DNA of 64,000 nucleotides from Microthrixaceae bacterium (GTDB lineage: Bacteria; Actinomycetota; Acidimicrobiia; Acidimicrobiales; Microtrichaceae), in assembly GCA_020845705.1 (NCBI GenBank), contig JADLFH010000024.1, positions 1 to 64,000 on the forward strand. The letters run 5' to 3'. Each line of letters starts with the position of its first letter. The stretch's first letter is position 1. Both the position numbers and the translations under genes were made by a program. Of the stretch, positions 8,654 through 17,523 are shown piece after piece. The notes below the pieces were generated by a model. That model made no database searches and was not told where the DNA came from. It saw nothing but the letters and a program-made list of their open reading frames with translations.

Positions 8654-9337
8654 GTGGGAACTTCGCGGGTGCTCGTGGTCGACGACGAGGAGAACATCTC
8701 GTTCCTCGTCTCCTCCGCGCTACGGCTCGAGGGCCTTGAGGTGCGGATGGCGGACACCGGGAGGGCCGCGATCGAGGAAGCCGAGCGCTTCGCACCGGAT
8801 GTGATCGTGCTGGACATCATGCTGCCGGACTTCGACGGCCTGGAGGTGCTGCGCCGCCTGCGGGCCGCCGGCAACGACGCCGCGGTGCTGTTCCTGACCG
8901 CCCGACAGACCACCGCGGACAAGGTCCGGGGTCTGACCGCCGGCGGAGACGACTACATCGTCAAGCCGTTCGCCCTCGAGGAGCTGACCGCGCGAGTGCA
9001 GGTCGCGCTGCGCCGGCGGGGCGTGGCGGCAGCACCGGCTCGCTACCGCGTCGGCGACCTGGAGCTCGACGACGACGCCCACCGCGTCTGGCGGGGCGGG
9101 GTCGAGGCGCACCTCTCGGCAACCGAGTTCAAGCTGCTGCGGTGCCTGATGACCAACACCGGTCGAGTCGTCACCCGAGCCCAGATCCTCGATCACGTGT
9201 GGGAGTACGACTTCGACGGTGAGTCCGCCATCATCGAGTCGTTCATCAGCAACGTGCGCAAGAAGGTGGACACGGTCGAGCCGAAGCTGATCCACACGGT
9301 GCGCGGTGTCGGCTACAGCATCCGAGAACCCGGATGA
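8654..9337 (+). CDS. OmpR-family response regulator
   Basis: VLVVDDEENISFLVSSAL...DVIVLDIMLPDFDG...VKPFALEELTARV; winged-helix C-terminus. Confidence 0.95.
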   Translation: MGTSRVLVVDDEENISFLVSSALRLEGLEVRMADTGRAAIEEAERFAPDVIVLDIMLPDFDGLEVLRRLRAAGNDAAVLFLTARQTTADKVRGLTAGGDDYIVKPFALEELTARVQVALRRRGVAAAPARYRVGDLELDDDAHRVWRGGVEAHLSATEFKLLRCLMTNTGRVVTRAQILDHVWEYDFDGESAIIESFISNVRKKVDTVEPKLIHTVRGVGYSIREPG

Positions 9338-10668
9338 CCCTCCGCGGCCGCCTCGCCGCTGGGCTCCTCGTCATCGTTGCGACCCTGGGGGTCGCTGCGC
9401 TGGCCGTCACCGGCCATCAACAGCGGGTACTCCTCCGACAGCTCGACGACCGGTTGGACCTGAGCGCGCGCAACGCCGAGCGACTCGCTCGGATGGGCGG
9501 CGCGACCCGGATGGGCCAGCCGGTCGTCAGCGACCTCTACGTGGCGGCAGTCGCCGAGCGGGACCGGCGCGTGCTGGTCCGACCGTCCAGCGACCCCGAT
9601 CTGGCACCGCAGGTGGATGCCATCCTGGCCATCGAACCCGGGACCCACACGACCGTCAGCGCAACCGGCGGCGCGTCGGAGCGGATGCGCATCCTGGCCG
9701 TCGAGACCAGCGACACGACGCTGGTGTTCGGCCTGCCGACGGCGCCGGCGGAAGCCGGCATCCGTGACCTCCGGCGCACGATCGCGATCACCGCGTTGGC
9801 GGTGGCGGCCGTCCTCGCACTGCTCAGCTGGTGGGTGACTCGGCTCGGGTTGCGTCCGGTCCGGGAGATGACGGCGACCGCGGACGCCATCGTGGCCGGG
9901 GCGACCGATCACCGGGCCGCCGACTACCCGGCGAGAACCGAGGCAGGGCGGCTGGGCCGGGCGTTGAACGCCATGATCGACGCCAACCAGGCGAGCGGGG
10001 CACGGTTGCGCCGGTTCGTGGCAGATGCCTCCCATGAGCTGCGCACGCCGCTCACCACGCTGAGCGGCTACGCCGCCCTCCACGAGCGGGGCGGGCTGAC
10101 CGGGGAGGGCGAGCTCGCCGACGCCATGTCGCGCATGAGTCGCGAGGCCCACCGGATGAACCTGCTGGTCGACGACCTGTTGCTGTTGGCCCGCCTCGAC
10201 GAGGGCCGCCACCAGGAGCGAGCACCGGTCGACCTCGGCCTCCTGCTCGACGACCTGGCCACCGACCTGCGTGTCCTGCAACCCGGTCGGATCGTGACGG
10301 TCGAACGCGACGACGACCTCACCGTGGCGGGTGATGGCGCACGGCTCACCCAGGCCCTCGGCAGCCTGGTCACCAACGCGTGGCGCCACACCCCTGAGGA
10401 TCGCGCCATCACCCTCATCGGCCGACGTCCCGACGGCCGGGTCAGGATCGAGGTCGTCGACCGCGGCGACGGCATCGCTGCCGAGCACGTGCCGCACCTC
10501 TTCGAGCGCTTCTACCGGGCCGACCCCGGACGAACCCGCGACCGTGGCGGCAGCGGGCTCGGCCTCTCGATCGTGGCCGCCATCGTCGAGGCGCACGGCG
10601 GCACCTACGGCGTGCGCTCCGTCGTCGACGAGGGCTCCACGTTCTGGATCGAGCTGCCGACGGCATGA
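9334..10668 (+). CDS. Sensor histidine kinase
   Basis: HAMP region, H-box FVADASHELRTPLTTLSGYA, N/G boxes; ATGA overlap with response regulator. Confidence 0.95.
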   Translation: MTLRGRLAAGLLVIVATLGVAALAVTGHQQRVLLRQLDDRLDLSARNAERLARMGGATRMGQPVVSDLYVAAVAERDRRVLVRPSSDPDLAPQVDAILAIEPGTHTTVSATGGASERMRILAVETSDTTLVFGLPTAPAEAGIRDLRRTIAITALAVAAVLALLSWWVTRLGLRPVREMTATADAIVAGATDHRAADYPARTEAGRLGRALNAMIDANQASGARLRRFVADASHELRTPLTTLSGYAALHERGGLTGEGELADAMSRMSREAHRMNLLVDDLLLLARLDEGRHQERAPVDLGLLLDDLATDLRVLQPGRIVTVERDDDLTVAGDGARLTQALGSLVTNAWRHTPEDRAITLIGRRPDGRVRIEVVDRGDGIAAEHVPHLFERFYRADPGRTRDRGGSGLGLSIVAAIVEAHGGTYGVRSVVDEGSTFWIELPTA

Positions 10669-10901
10669 CCGTCCACGAATGACCGCCATCGAACGCGGCT
10701 CCGTTGACTCGGGTCGAACTCGTCGCTGTGAACGCCACGGGGCCGCTCCCCTGAGAGCACTGCCCGCGTCTCCCGTCCGGGACATGACCCCCGCTCACCG
10801 AGGCCGACCTGCTCGCCGAAGTCACCCCACCTCGAACGGGGCGCCCGCCAGGTTGCACCACGTCCGCGGGTTGCCGGCGCCCGATCTGGCAACCTTCGGT
10901 C

Positions 10902-11468
10902 GTGATCCGTCGCCGTGTCGCCGTCGCCGTGCTCCTGGCCGCCGTGGCGGTCGCGGCGTCGGGGTGCCCGTGGGACGACACCGCCTCGTCCGACGACACC
11001 ACCACGACGGCGAACGCCAACGGCATCAACCCCATGGAAGAACCCGAGCGCGTCCGCGAGCTGATCGTCGAGCACCTGGGCCGCTCGCCGGAGATCCGCC
11101 GCCTGTCGATCGACGACAACGGCTTCACGGTGCAGGTCCGCGACGCCGCCAAGCCGGAGAACCTCGACGACTACCAGTACCACGACGGCGAGTGGTCGAC
11201 CCGACCGGTGTCGGTGTCGATGTCGGAGATCCAGCAGTACGAGTCGGTGACCTTCTACCTGTCGGACATCTCGTGGGACGTCATCCCGGGACTGGTCGAC
11301 CAGGCGCTCGACGGCCTCGACCTCGAAGGCCAGGAAGCCAACGGCGTGTCGTTCGACCGACTGCCCGGCGAGCGGCCCCGGGTGTTCATCGGGGTTACCG
11401 GGCTGCGCGGTTCGGGCCGCCTGATCGCCAACGCCGACGGCACCGACGTCGACATCCAACGCAGCTGA
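10902..11468 (+). CDS. Hypothetical lipoprotein
   Basis: GTG start; signal MIRRRVAVAVLLAAVAVAASGCPWDD. Confidence 0.65.
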   Translation: MIRRRVAVAVLLAAVAVAASGCPWDDTASSDDTTTTANANGINPMEEPERVRELIVEHLGRSPEIRRLSIDDNGFTVQVRDAAKPENLDDYQYHDGEWSTRPVSVSMSEIQQYESVTFYLSDISWDVIPGLVDQALDGLDLEGQEANGVSFDRLPGERPRVFIGVTGLRGSGRLIANADGTDVDIQRS

Positions 11469-11508
11469 CCGCTCCTGCTCGGCGGTCGGCGCCGATCGGG
11501 GCGGTCAG
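11465..11508. terminator. Putative bidirectional hairpin terminator
   Basis: Inverted repeat CTGACCGC (11465-11472) / GCGGTCAG (11501-11508) between convergent reading frames; both stop codons lie in the arms. Confidence 0.45.
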
Positions 11509-12135
11509 GCGCGCTCGACCCGGCGCAGCCCCTTCGCCAGCGTCCACCACTCGACGACGAGCATCGTGCCCTCGTCGTTCAATCCCGTAACGACGACCTC
11601 GGTCACGTCGACCACCAAGAGCTCGCCCTTGGGTCCCTCGCCGGCGCCATCCCCGTCCCGGGACACGATCGGGCCGGCCGTCGATGAACTCGCACTCGAT
11701 CCCCGAGATGCGCGGCGAGCCGTCGGTCCGCAGCGTGGCGATCGTGTTGTGCCGCCCCCGCCGATCCGAGATTCCTCGAACTGGACCAGCGGGCCGATGA
11801 GCCTCACGTAGCCACGACCACCGACCCACTCGACGGTCTTGATCGGCCCGACGAAAGACCAGCTCGATGCAATCGTCGAACGCCACCGACAGCCGTTCGT
11901 CTGCTGCATAGCGAAGTAGAGACGGCGTGGTCGCGGACTCGACCGCCACTGCGACCTCATCGACTGCGTGCATCTGCCACGAGGGCTCGTCGACAACGGT
12001 GCACGGCATCTGAAGTCGGCCGACTTCGAGCACGCCGTGCCGGCCAATCCATGTCGTGCGACGACGCGGCGCCTCGAAGTCGGTGAGTCCGTCGTCGGGG
12101 CGGCTGGAGTAGCCCAGGTGATCACTGCTCGACAT
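11505..12135 (-). pseudogene. Frameshifted hypothetical protein gene
   Basis: Protein-like sequence alternates between two frames: MSSSDHLGYSSRPDDG...IELVF | SFVGPIKTVEWVGGRGYVRLIGPLVQFEES | RRGRHNTIATLRTDGSPRISGIECEFIDGRPD | GEGPKGELLVVDVTEVVVTGLNDEGTMLVVEWWTLAKGLRRVERA. Confidence 0.5.
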
Positions 12136-12448
12136 AGGTGGTCACCAGTGGGGGGAGGCCCAAGCGCTCCGTGCCAGTCGTCGGACCCCTCTTGGGCGGG
12201 GTCGAAGAGCGCTTGGCGTTCGACTGACATGGACGTGGTGGCTCGCGCATCTTCGCTCAGTGTGAATCCGAGTTCTGCACGACCGAGGGGCTAGGCGCCG
12301 TGATCGGGGTAGCCACCTGCCGGATGGTGGCAGTCATCGGTTCTGCGATGTCGGAATCGTCCGCCTCGGCGGGTGACCCATCGGTCCGTCTGATCTGAAG
12401 CCTGCGATCAGCGCACACACCCGGCGATCAGGGATACTCCGTCGGTGG

Positions 12449-12469
12449 CCGTAGCACGTCGTGCTACGG
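12449..12469. promoter_or_regulatory. Perfect 21-bp palindrome, putative TA autoregulatory operator
   Basis: CCGTAGCACG-T-CGTGCTACGG, ending 6 bp before the antitoxin ATG (12476). Confidence 0.6.
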
Positions 12470-12475
12470 TGAGGC

Positions 12476-12730
12476 ATGGCCCGAGAACTCACTCAACGGG
12501 AGCTCCGGAACGAGAGCGGCGAGATCATGCGTCGGCTCGACGAGGGCGAGACCTTCGTGGTGACTCGCAACGGCGTGCCGGTCGCGGAGCTGACCCCGCT
12601 GCGACGCCGTCGCTTCGTCGCAGCGGAGGCGGCGGTGGCGATGTTCCGCAGCGCGCCGAGCGTGGACTACGACCGATTCCGAGCCGACCTCGATCGGGTT
12701 GTCGTCCAGGACCCCGAGCCGCGTGGCTGA
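12476..12730 (+). CDS. Phd/YefM-family antitoxin
   Basis: MARELTQRELRNESGEIMRRLDEGETFVVTRNGVPVAELTPL. Confidence 0.9.
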   Translation: MARELTQRELRNESGEIMRRLDEGETFVVTRNGVPVAELTPLRRRRFVAAEAAVAMFRSAPSVDYDRFRADLDRVVVQDPEPRG

Positions 12731-13136
12731 GCCCGAGCGCCCGTCGCAAGGGTTGCTCGACACCTCGGTTGTGATCGACCTTGAACGGCTCGACCCGTCG
12801 AAGCTGCCGATCGAGGTCGCAGTGAGCGCTCTCACGATGGCGGAGCTCGCCGCGGGGCCTCACGCTGCCGGCGACGCCGACGAGCGGGGACGTCGACAGG
12901 ACCGACTGCAGCGAGCCGAAGCCGCATTCGACCCGCTCCCGTTCGACGGCGAAGCCGCCCGCGCCTACGGGCGCATCTTCGCCGCGGTCACCGCTTCCGG
13001 CCGCAAGGCCCGCGGTGCCCGAGCCGTGGACCTGCTCATCGCCGCGACCGCCTGCGCCGCGGGCCTGCCGCTCTACACTCGCAACGGCGCGGACTTCGAA
13101 GGGCTCGATGATCTGGTCGACATCATCGTGGTGTAA
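12723..13136 (+). CDS. PIN-domain toxin (VapC-like)
   Basis: GTG start overlapping antitoxin stop; LLDTSVVIDLERL, SALTMAELAAG, ARAVDLLIAATA, LYTRNGADFEGL. Confidence 0.9.
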   Translation: MAEPERPSQGLLDTSVVIDLERLDPSKLPIEVAVSALTMAELAAGPHAAGDADERGRRQDRLQRAEAAFDPLPFDGEAARAYGRIFAAVTASGRKARGARAVDLLIAATACAAGLPLYTRNGADFEGLDDLVDIIVV

Positions 13137-13182
13137 GCCGGTCCCAGCGTTAGGTGGCACCGATCGGACTGCCCGCGTTCGA

Positions 13183-13217
13183 GTGCGATCGTTGTCGAGG
13201 GGTGTCGACGATCGCAC
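13183..13217. terminator. Inverted repeat downstream of toxin (terminator or operator)
   Basis: GTGCGATCGT (13183-13192) / ACGATCGCAC (13208-13217), inner TCGA/TCGA. Confidence 0.4.
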
Positions 13218-13259
13218 ACAGAGTCGGCGTGAACGCTCCTCCGGCAGGGCGTAGGGACC

Positions 13260-13490
13260 GTGGCTGATTCAGACCGTTCGGATCGGACTGGTTTCGTGTT
13301 CTGTGTCCGCGTAGGCGACTGGGAACGGCCGGTGTTCCGCTACGACGAGCTCGGAGACGGCATCGAGGCCAGCGTCGTGGACGACACGCCGGCCTGTCTC
13401 GACCACGCCCGGCCACCCGCCGGCTTCGATACGCCTCGGGTGCTCGATGACGAGACCTACGCCCTCGCCTTCGACGCGTGGCCGATAGCT
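13260..13490 (+). pseudogene. Fragment of unknown protein, possibly C-terminal region of a large SNF2-like helicase
   Basis: TGFVFCVRVGDWERPVFRYDELGDGIEASVVDDTPACLDHARPPAGFDTPRVLDDETYALAFDAWPIAR, then coding character is lost. Confidence 0.3.
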
Positions 13491-13494
13491 CGGA

Positions 13495-13905
13495 ACGTAG
13501 GTCCTCGTCCGGCGCGGTCGGGAGCAACCCGGGCAGGAAATACGCACCAGCATCGAGCGCCGCCTGTGCCCGCAGACCCGCCTCAACAAGGGCGCCGACC
13601 GCCGTTCGATCCGTGGGCAACACCGGCGAAGTCGGAGCCCAGCTTGCAGCCGTGAGCTTCCGCACGTCGTGAGCTGACTCATGCCGGAAGCGCCAACCGT
13701 GGGTGTCGATCAACAAGTTGGTGCCATGTGCCCGGAGCGTGGTCAACAGCTCCGGCTTCTGCTCAGCCAGGCGCCGTCAGCGAGCGCCCACGGAAGATCG
13801 AGCGCGGACGAGAACAGGTCTGCCGGCCCGACGCAGCGGTCCACCGCCTTGTAGTTCTCTTCACCGATGCGGGGGATGAAGCCATGTCCGAAGTCGAGGT
13901 CCATG
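13495..13905 (-). pseudogene. Frameshifted and truncated unknown protein
   Basis: MDLDFGHGFIPRIGEENYKAVDRCVGPADLFSSALDLPWALADGAWL / (frameshift ~13770) AEQKPELLTTLRAHGTNLLIDTHGWRFRHESAHDVRKLTAASW...LLPTAPDEDLRSEL. Confidence 0.45.
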
Positions 13906-13985
13906 GATTGCCTCCTTACGAGAACTCGACGTATGGTATGACATACGCGCGACGTAGTGCTACATGTTGGGGCGACGAGGAGACC

Positions 13986-14321
13986 ATGACGACACTCACT
14001 TCTCTGCTGGACCACCTCTCCGAAGGCAATGTGGTCGACACCGCCGACCTGGCGCGAGTGAGCGACACCAACCCCCGAAGCGTCGCCCGCTGGAAGGCCG
14101 AGGCGGCCACACCGCGCCGGGAGGCTGAGGAGCGCCTGCTCGAACTCCGCGCCGTTGTCGACCTGGCACGACGGGTCATGCGTGACGACGCAGCTCGATT
14201 CTGGATGCGCTCACCCAACCCCGACCTCGGTTACGAGAAGCCCCTCGACCTCATCGCCGCCGGGCACTATCAGCGCGTGGTCGACCTGCTGCTCGCGTTG
14301 GCGGAGGGCGTGACCCTCTGA
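13986..14321 (+). CDS. Xre/MbcA/ParS-type antitoxin, apparently orphan
   Basis: ATG 13986: MTTLTSLLDHLSEGNVVDTADLARVSDTNPRSVARWKAEA...FWMRSPNPDLGYEKPLDLIAAGHYQRVVDLLLALAEGV; GAGGAG upstream. Confidence 0.82.
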   Translation: MTTLTSLLDHLSEGNVVDTADLARVSDTNPRSVARWKAEAATPRREAEERLLELRAVVDLARRVMRDDAARFWMRSPNPDLGYEKPLDLIAAGHYQRVVDLLLALAEGVTL

Positions 14322-14466
14322 CATGCCGTCGCTCGATCCCCGGGCGGTCGGCCGCGCGCCGGCCGTCTCCAGCGCGTCCTCCGTTCATGTCACAGGGTCT
14401 CAGTAGGGTTGAAGCACCTCGGCACCCTCGTGCCCGATCCCTCCGCCCGTCCACCGGGGACAGCAC

Positions 14467-17400
14467 ATGCAGCTCGACACAGACCTAGAGCTAGATCTGG
14501 TTGAACTTGTTCACCGGCTCGCCGATCGGTCGCGGGCTCGAACAGAAGCCGACGTACAGAGCGACCTCCAGACCTTCCTGTTGTACGGCGGCTTCAACCT
14601 CCACGAGCAGGAGGTACGACTCGAGTCCCAGGCAGGCAGCGGTCGGCGGCTCGATATTGAAGTCGGGCGCACCGTGATCGAGGTGAAGAAGGATCTCACT
14701 CGTGCGGCGACGGTGGAGGCCGCTGAGTCCCAGCTGGGCGACTACCTGCAGCGAAGGTCGAGGGAGTTCGGCGAGACGTTCGTGGGTGTGCTCACTGATG
14801 GAGCAGTCTGGCGCCTCTACTACCTCGACACTGACGCGCAACTTCTGCTTGCCGCCGAACTCTCCGTCGACCCACTGAGGCCCGCCGTCGATGACCTCAG
14901 ACTCTGGCTAGACGGCGCGCTCGCGACGCAGGAGGACCTGCTCCCCTCCGCGATCGAGATCCGGGCCCGTCTTGGCGCCACGAGCAGCGCCTTCTCACTA
15001 GAGCGGACAGCCCTTGAATCGATCTACTCGAAGTGCCGGGACGCACCCGAGGTCCGCTTGAAGCGAGAGCTCTGGGCCCGCCTGTTGTCGACCGCCTTCG
15101 GAACGAAGTTCAAGAACGAGGATGACCTGTTCGTGGAGCACACCTACCTGGTCATCACGGCGGAGGTCATCGCCCACGCCGTAGCCGGGCTACCGATCGC
15201 AGGTGGGCACCTCTCCGGTTCCACACTTGTGTCGGGCGAGTTGTTCGAAGCCTCCGACATCCGAGGCGTGGTTGAGCGCGACTTCTTTGACTGGGTCCTG
15301 GACGCGCCGGGAGGCGAAGCCTTCGTCGAGCGCTTGGCGAAGCGACTGTCCAGGTTCCGATGGAGCGGTGTTGATCACGACATCCTCAAGTCGCTCTACG
15401 AGTCCGTGATCGACACAGAGACCCGTCACGATCTCGGCGAGTACTACACACCCGACTGGCTGGCAGAGTCCCTGGTCGACTCCTCCATCGACGACGCGAC
15501 CGCCCAACGCATTCTGGATCCCGCATGCGGTTCAGGAACGTTCCTGTTTCACGCCGTCCGTAGGTTTCTAAAGGACGCTGATCGCGCCGGGATGTCGAAC
15601 GCGGACGCGCTCGAACACCTGAGCAATCAGGTCATCGGCGTCGACCTCCATCCGGTCGCCGTCACGCTTGCACGAGTCACCTACCTCCTTGCCATCGGCT
15701 CGGACCGGCTCCAACGCGACCGACGATCGCTGTCTATCCCCGTCTACATCGGGGACTCGATGCAGTGGCAGTCCGAGGACAGCCTCCTGTCGGCCACCGG
15801 TATCACGATCTACACCAGCGACGGAGCCGAACTGTTCTCCCGTGAGCTCAGGTTCCCGGCGGGAGTGCTGGCGGATGCGAGTCGATTCGACCAGCTCGTC
15901 GATGAGCTAGCGAACAAGGCTTCGAGCAGAGCCCCCGGGAGCCGTCCACCTTCCCTCCGGCAGACGTTCGCGCGCTTCGCCGTTGCCGAGACGGACCAAG
16001 CCGAGCTGACCTCGACGTTCGAGTCGATGTGCCGACTCTTCGACGACGGCAGGGATCACATCTGGGGCTACTACGTGAGGAACCTCGCGCGACCACACTG
16101 GCTTGCTCAGCCTGGCAACCAGGTCGACGTGTTGGTCGGCAACCCGCCTTGGCTCTCGTATCGGTTCATGACCGCGGAAGCGCAGACGAAGTTCAAGCGG
16201 CAGAGCCAGGAGCGGGGGCTCTGGGTTGGCGCCCAGCTCACGACCCACCAAGACCTTTCCGCGTATTTCGTCGCCAAGGCGGTCGAGCTATATCTCCGGA
16301 CGGGAGGTCGCTTCAGCTTCGTCATGCCTGCTGGGGTGCTCACCAGACAGCAGTACGCCGGCTTCCGCTCGGGCTCCTGGTCGACCGATCGCCACCAGGT
16401 CCGAGCCGCCTTCGACCAGCCAGCGGATCTTCGGAAGATCGATTGCCAGCCAGCATTATTCCCAGTGCCCTGCTCGGTCATCAGCGGTCAGCGATCTGAA
16501 GAAGCGCGGGCACTCGGGCAGGTCATGGAGGTCTGGACCGCCGAGCTGCCGCAACGCGATCTCCCGCTCAGCGAGGTATCGCCACTCTTGCGTCGACAGC
16601 CGGACGTGCCGATCCCAGACATCACAGCCCTTGAGTCTCCCTACAGCTCTCGCTTCACGCAGGGCGCCTTCGTGTGGCCGCGAATGCTTTTGGTTGTCGA
16701 AGACGACGACCCAACGCCCCTGGGCACCCAGGCTGGGCGACGACGCGTCAGGAGCGCCCGCACTTCGAAAGAGAAGCCGCCGTGGAAAGACGTTCCGTCG
16801 CTCCTCGGCTCCGTCGAGGAGCAGTTCGTTCGACCACTTCGACTGGGTGCGACCATCGCCCCGTTCGTCGAACTCGAGGCCGAACTTGCGATCATTCCGT
16901 GGGACGGCACTCGACTGATCTCCAAGGACTCCGCCGAGCTGGATCGGTATCCGGGCCTCGCGAAATGGTGGGAAGAGGCCGAGCGACTGTGGGCGAAGCA
17001 TCGCCCTGACTACACGACCGGCGATCTCACAGATCGGCTCCAGTACAAGGAAGGCACCTCCAAGCAGATGCCGATTGCGCCTCACCGCGTCGTGTACACC
17101 TCCTCGGGCACCAATCTCGTAGCAGCCCGCTTGACCGATCAGCGGTCGCTGGTCTCGGAAACGCTCTACTGGGCGGCTTGCCAGAGTGAGCATGAGGCGA
17201 AGTACTTGGTCGCAATTCTCAACAGCGAGGCCCTTCTGTCGCGAATCAAGGAGCTGCAGTCGGAGGGCCAGTTCGGTCGGCGACACTTCCACAAAGTCGT
17301 CTTTGCTGCCGGCTTACCGCTGTTCGAGCCAGCGAACCCCCTCCACGTCGAGCTGGCAGCCGCAGGAGGCCAGGCGGAATCCCTGGCTGCTGACCTTGGC

Positions 17401-17523
17401 GTCGCTGGTGTTGCGTTCCAGCAGGCACGCAAGCGGGTGCGAGAGGCCTTCTACTCCTCCGACCTCGCAAGACGAATCGATGAGATGGTGAAGGACCTTC
17501 TTCGTATCGGAGCGCACGGATGA
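14467..17523 (+). CDS. N6-adenine DNA methyltransferase with N-terminal PD-(D/E)XK-like nuclease domain (type IIG-like)
   Basis: N-terminal RRLDIEVGRTVIEVKKDL...AESQLGDYL; motif I DPACGSGTFLFHAVRRF; motif IV VLVGNPPWLSYRF. Confidence 0.85.
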   Translation: MQLDTDLELDLVELVHRLADRSRARTEADVQSDLQTFLLYGGFNLHEQEVRLESQAGSGRRLDIEVGRTVIEVKKDLTRAATVEAAESQLGDYLQRRSREFGETFVGVLTDGAVWRLYYLDTDAQLLLAAELSVDPLRPAVDDLRLWLDGALATQEDLLPSAIEIRARLGATSSAFSLERTALESIYSKCRDAPEVRLKRELWARLLSTAFGTKFKNEDDLFVEHTYLVITAEVIAHAVAGLPIAGGHLSGSTLVSGELFEASDIRGVVERDFFDWVLDAPGGEAFVERLAKRLSRFRWSGVDHDILKSLYESVIDTETRHDLGEYYTPDWLAESLVDSSIDDATAQRILDPACGSGTFLFHAVRRFLKDADRAGMSNADALEHLSNQVIGVDLHPVAVTLARVTYLLAIGSDRLQRDRRSLSIPVYIGDSMQWQSEDSLLSATGITIYTSDGAELFSRELRFPAGVLADASRFDQLVDELANKASSRAPGSRPPSLRQTFARFAVAETDQAELTSTFESMCRLFDDGRDHIWGYYVRNLARPHWLAQPGNQVDVLVGNPPWLSYRFMTAEAQTKFKRQSQERGLWVGAQLTTHQDLSAYFVAKAVELYLRTGGRFSFVMPAGVLTRQQYAGFRSGSWSTDRHQVRAAFDQPADLRKIDCQPALFPVPCSVISGQRSEEARALGQVMEVWTAELPQRDLPLSEVSPLLRRQPDVPIPDITALESPYSSRFTQGAFVWPRMLLVVEDDDPTPLGTQAGRRRVRSARTSKEKPPWKDVPSLLGSVEEQFVRPLRLGATIAPFVELEAELAIIPWDGTRLISKDSAELDRYPGLAKWWEEAERLWAKHRPDYTTGDLTDRLQYKEGTSKQMPIAPHRVVYTSSGTNLVAARLTDQRSLVSETLYWAACQSEHEAKYLVAILNSEALLSRIKELQSEGQFGRRHFHKVVFAAGLPLFEPANPLHVELAAAGGQAESLAADLGVAGVAFQQARKRVREAFYSSDLARRIDEMVKDLLRIGAHG

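Larger units (their letters stand above)
705..10668 (+). repeat. Direct repeat pair (705-816 and 10557-10668), 112 bp
   Basis: Base-by-base comparison: 4 mismatches, no indels, same orientation. Confidence 0.9.
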
